A stretch of DNA of 7,442 nt, from the NCBI GenBank assembly GCA_964592855.1, contig CAZQKI010000218.1, forward strand, positions 1-7,442. The letters are read 5' to 3'. A model generated the notes under the pieces. That model searched no databases and was not told the DNA's origin. It was given only the letters and a program-made list of their open reading frames with translations. The stretch's first letter is position 1. The number at the start of each line of letters is the position of its first letter. The position numbers and the translations under genes were made by a program. Below are positions 6,807 to 7,442 of this stretch, in pieces. Source of the stretch: JAAYLN01 sp964592855 (lineage in GTDB: Bacteria; Verrucomicrobiota; Kiritimatiellia; RFP12; JAAYLN01).

Positions 6807-7442
6807 ACGCGCCCCTGCATGTCATCTGGGATTGGAACGGCACGCTGCTGGACGACGCGCAGGCTTGCATCAATGTCCTCAACCGCTTTCTGCGGGAACG
6901 CGACCTCCCCCTGCTGGACCGCGCGCGGTATCGCGGGAGCTTCGGTTTTCCCGTCCGTGATTTCTACAAGTCGCTCGGGATCACCGCCTGCGACCAGGCG
7001 TGGCAGGAACTGGCGGTTTCCTTTCATGCGTATTATCTTCAAGAGACGGCGACGATTTTCAGTCATGTGCGCCAAACGCTGAGCTGGTTGCAGGCGGAGC
7101 AGATCCCGCAGTCCATTCTCTCGGCCTGCGAGCAGAGCCTGTTGAACCGGCAGGTCGCGGAACACGGCCTTGCCGGTTTCTTCCAGCATGTTCGGGGGAC
7201 GGACAATCTGGATGGCCGGTCGAAGATCGCCGTCGGCCAGGATTTGATGACCCGCCTCGACGTGCAGTGCGGGACGCGGCTCCTCATCGGCGACACGCTT
7301 CATGATGCCGAGGTGGCGGCCGCCCTGGGGTGCCGGTGTCTGCTGGTCGCCAACGGCCATCAGGATCGGGCGCGTCTGGAGCAGGCCGGCTGCCCCGTGC
7401 TCGATTCGCTGCTGGCGTTGCCAAAAGAAATCGGAATCGAAC
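6803..7442 (+). CDS. HAD-superfamily hydrolase, phosphoglycolate phosphatase-like (runs off right edge)
   Basis: 213 codons are visible with no stop before the edge. HAD enzymes of this type remove phosphate from small cytoplasmic metabolites. Motif I is WDWNGTLLDD, with nucleophile Asp10 and Asn12 where most phosphatases have a second Asp. A helical cap follows (about 16-90, including FGFPVRDFYKSLG). Motif II is SILSACEQ with Ser104 or Ser107, motif III Lys141 in GRSKIAVGQ, and motif IV LIGDTLHDAEVA with Asp164 and Asp168. VANGHQ at 182-187 is also typical. I recall a HAD subfamily with exactly this DWNGTLLDD, QSILSA and ANGHQ pattern, so Asn12 is probably a subfamily trait and not decay. 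The usual length is about 215-225, so only a few residues are missing. The start overlaps the MFS stop (ATGA) and has no clear Shine-Dalgarno, which suggests re-initiation. The substrate is unknown. Confidence 0.9.
   Translation, partial: MNAPLHVIWDWNGTLLDDAQACINVLNRFLRERDLPLLDRARYRGSFGFPVRDFYKSLGITACDQAWQELAVSFHAYYLQETATIFSHVRQTLSWLQAEQIPQSILSACEQSLLNRQVAEHGLAGFFQHVRGTDNLDGRSKIAVGQDLMTRLDVQCGTRLLIGDTLHDAEVAAALGCRCLLVANGHQDRARLEQAGCPVLDSLLALPKEIGIE

Noticed and set aside
6803..7442. Minus-strand frame 6740-7360 as a gene
   Set aside because: The plus-strand frame has all four HAD motifs in order; the antisense frame is its shadow.

Overview
The window is GC-rich (roughly 60-65%), densely coded bacterial chromosome, most likely a metagenome-assembled scaffold, because a 100-N gap flanked by an exact 55-bp overlap lies inside one gene. 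The SecA N-terminus, the form of HisG and a 28-residue AURKAIP1/COX24-type ribosomal peptide all resemble proteins I know from the PVC superphylum (Kiritimatiellota/Lentisphaerota/Verrucomicrobiota), with Bacteroidota as a less likely alternative. That placement is inference from remembered family resemblance; no search was run.

Layout. The left edge (1-406, minus strand) holds the first 135 codons of secA, the ATPase of the general secretion pathway. A 174-bp divergent intergenic region (407-580) carries plausible extended -10 promoters in both directions and a 7-bp inverted repeat around the AT-rich core. From 581 everything reads on the plus strand: hisG (ATP phosphoribosyltransferase, long form); a 28-codon gene with a GTG start and a strong Shine-Dalgarno; a TPR-repeat lipoprotein-like gene interrupted by the gap; a family-4-type glycosyltransferase; an 836-residue major facilitator protein fused to HEAT-like repeats; and a HAD-family phosphatase that runs off the right edge.

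The genes from the small ribosomal peptide onward are tightly packed. There are 13 nt... 15 nt-scale spacing before the TPR gene, then three successive ATGA stop/start overlaps (TPR/GT at 3202-3205, GT/MFS at 4296-4299, MFS/HAD at 6803-6806). This points to one translationally coupled unit. The TPR, glycosyltransferase, MFS-HEAT and HAD genes together suggest an envelope or glycan-related function, but no substrate can be read from the sequence. hisG and the small peptide are housekeeping genes that may share the transcript.

The most notable items are the assembly artefact that breaks the TPR gene (collapsing the overlap restores a clean 481-residue protein), the tiny ribosomal-protein gene that normal gene calling would miss, and the MFS-HEAT fusion with an unassigned C-terminal region in a coupled four-gene cassette. 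No tRNA, rRNA, CRISPR array, insertion sequence or convincing intrinsic terminator was seen.
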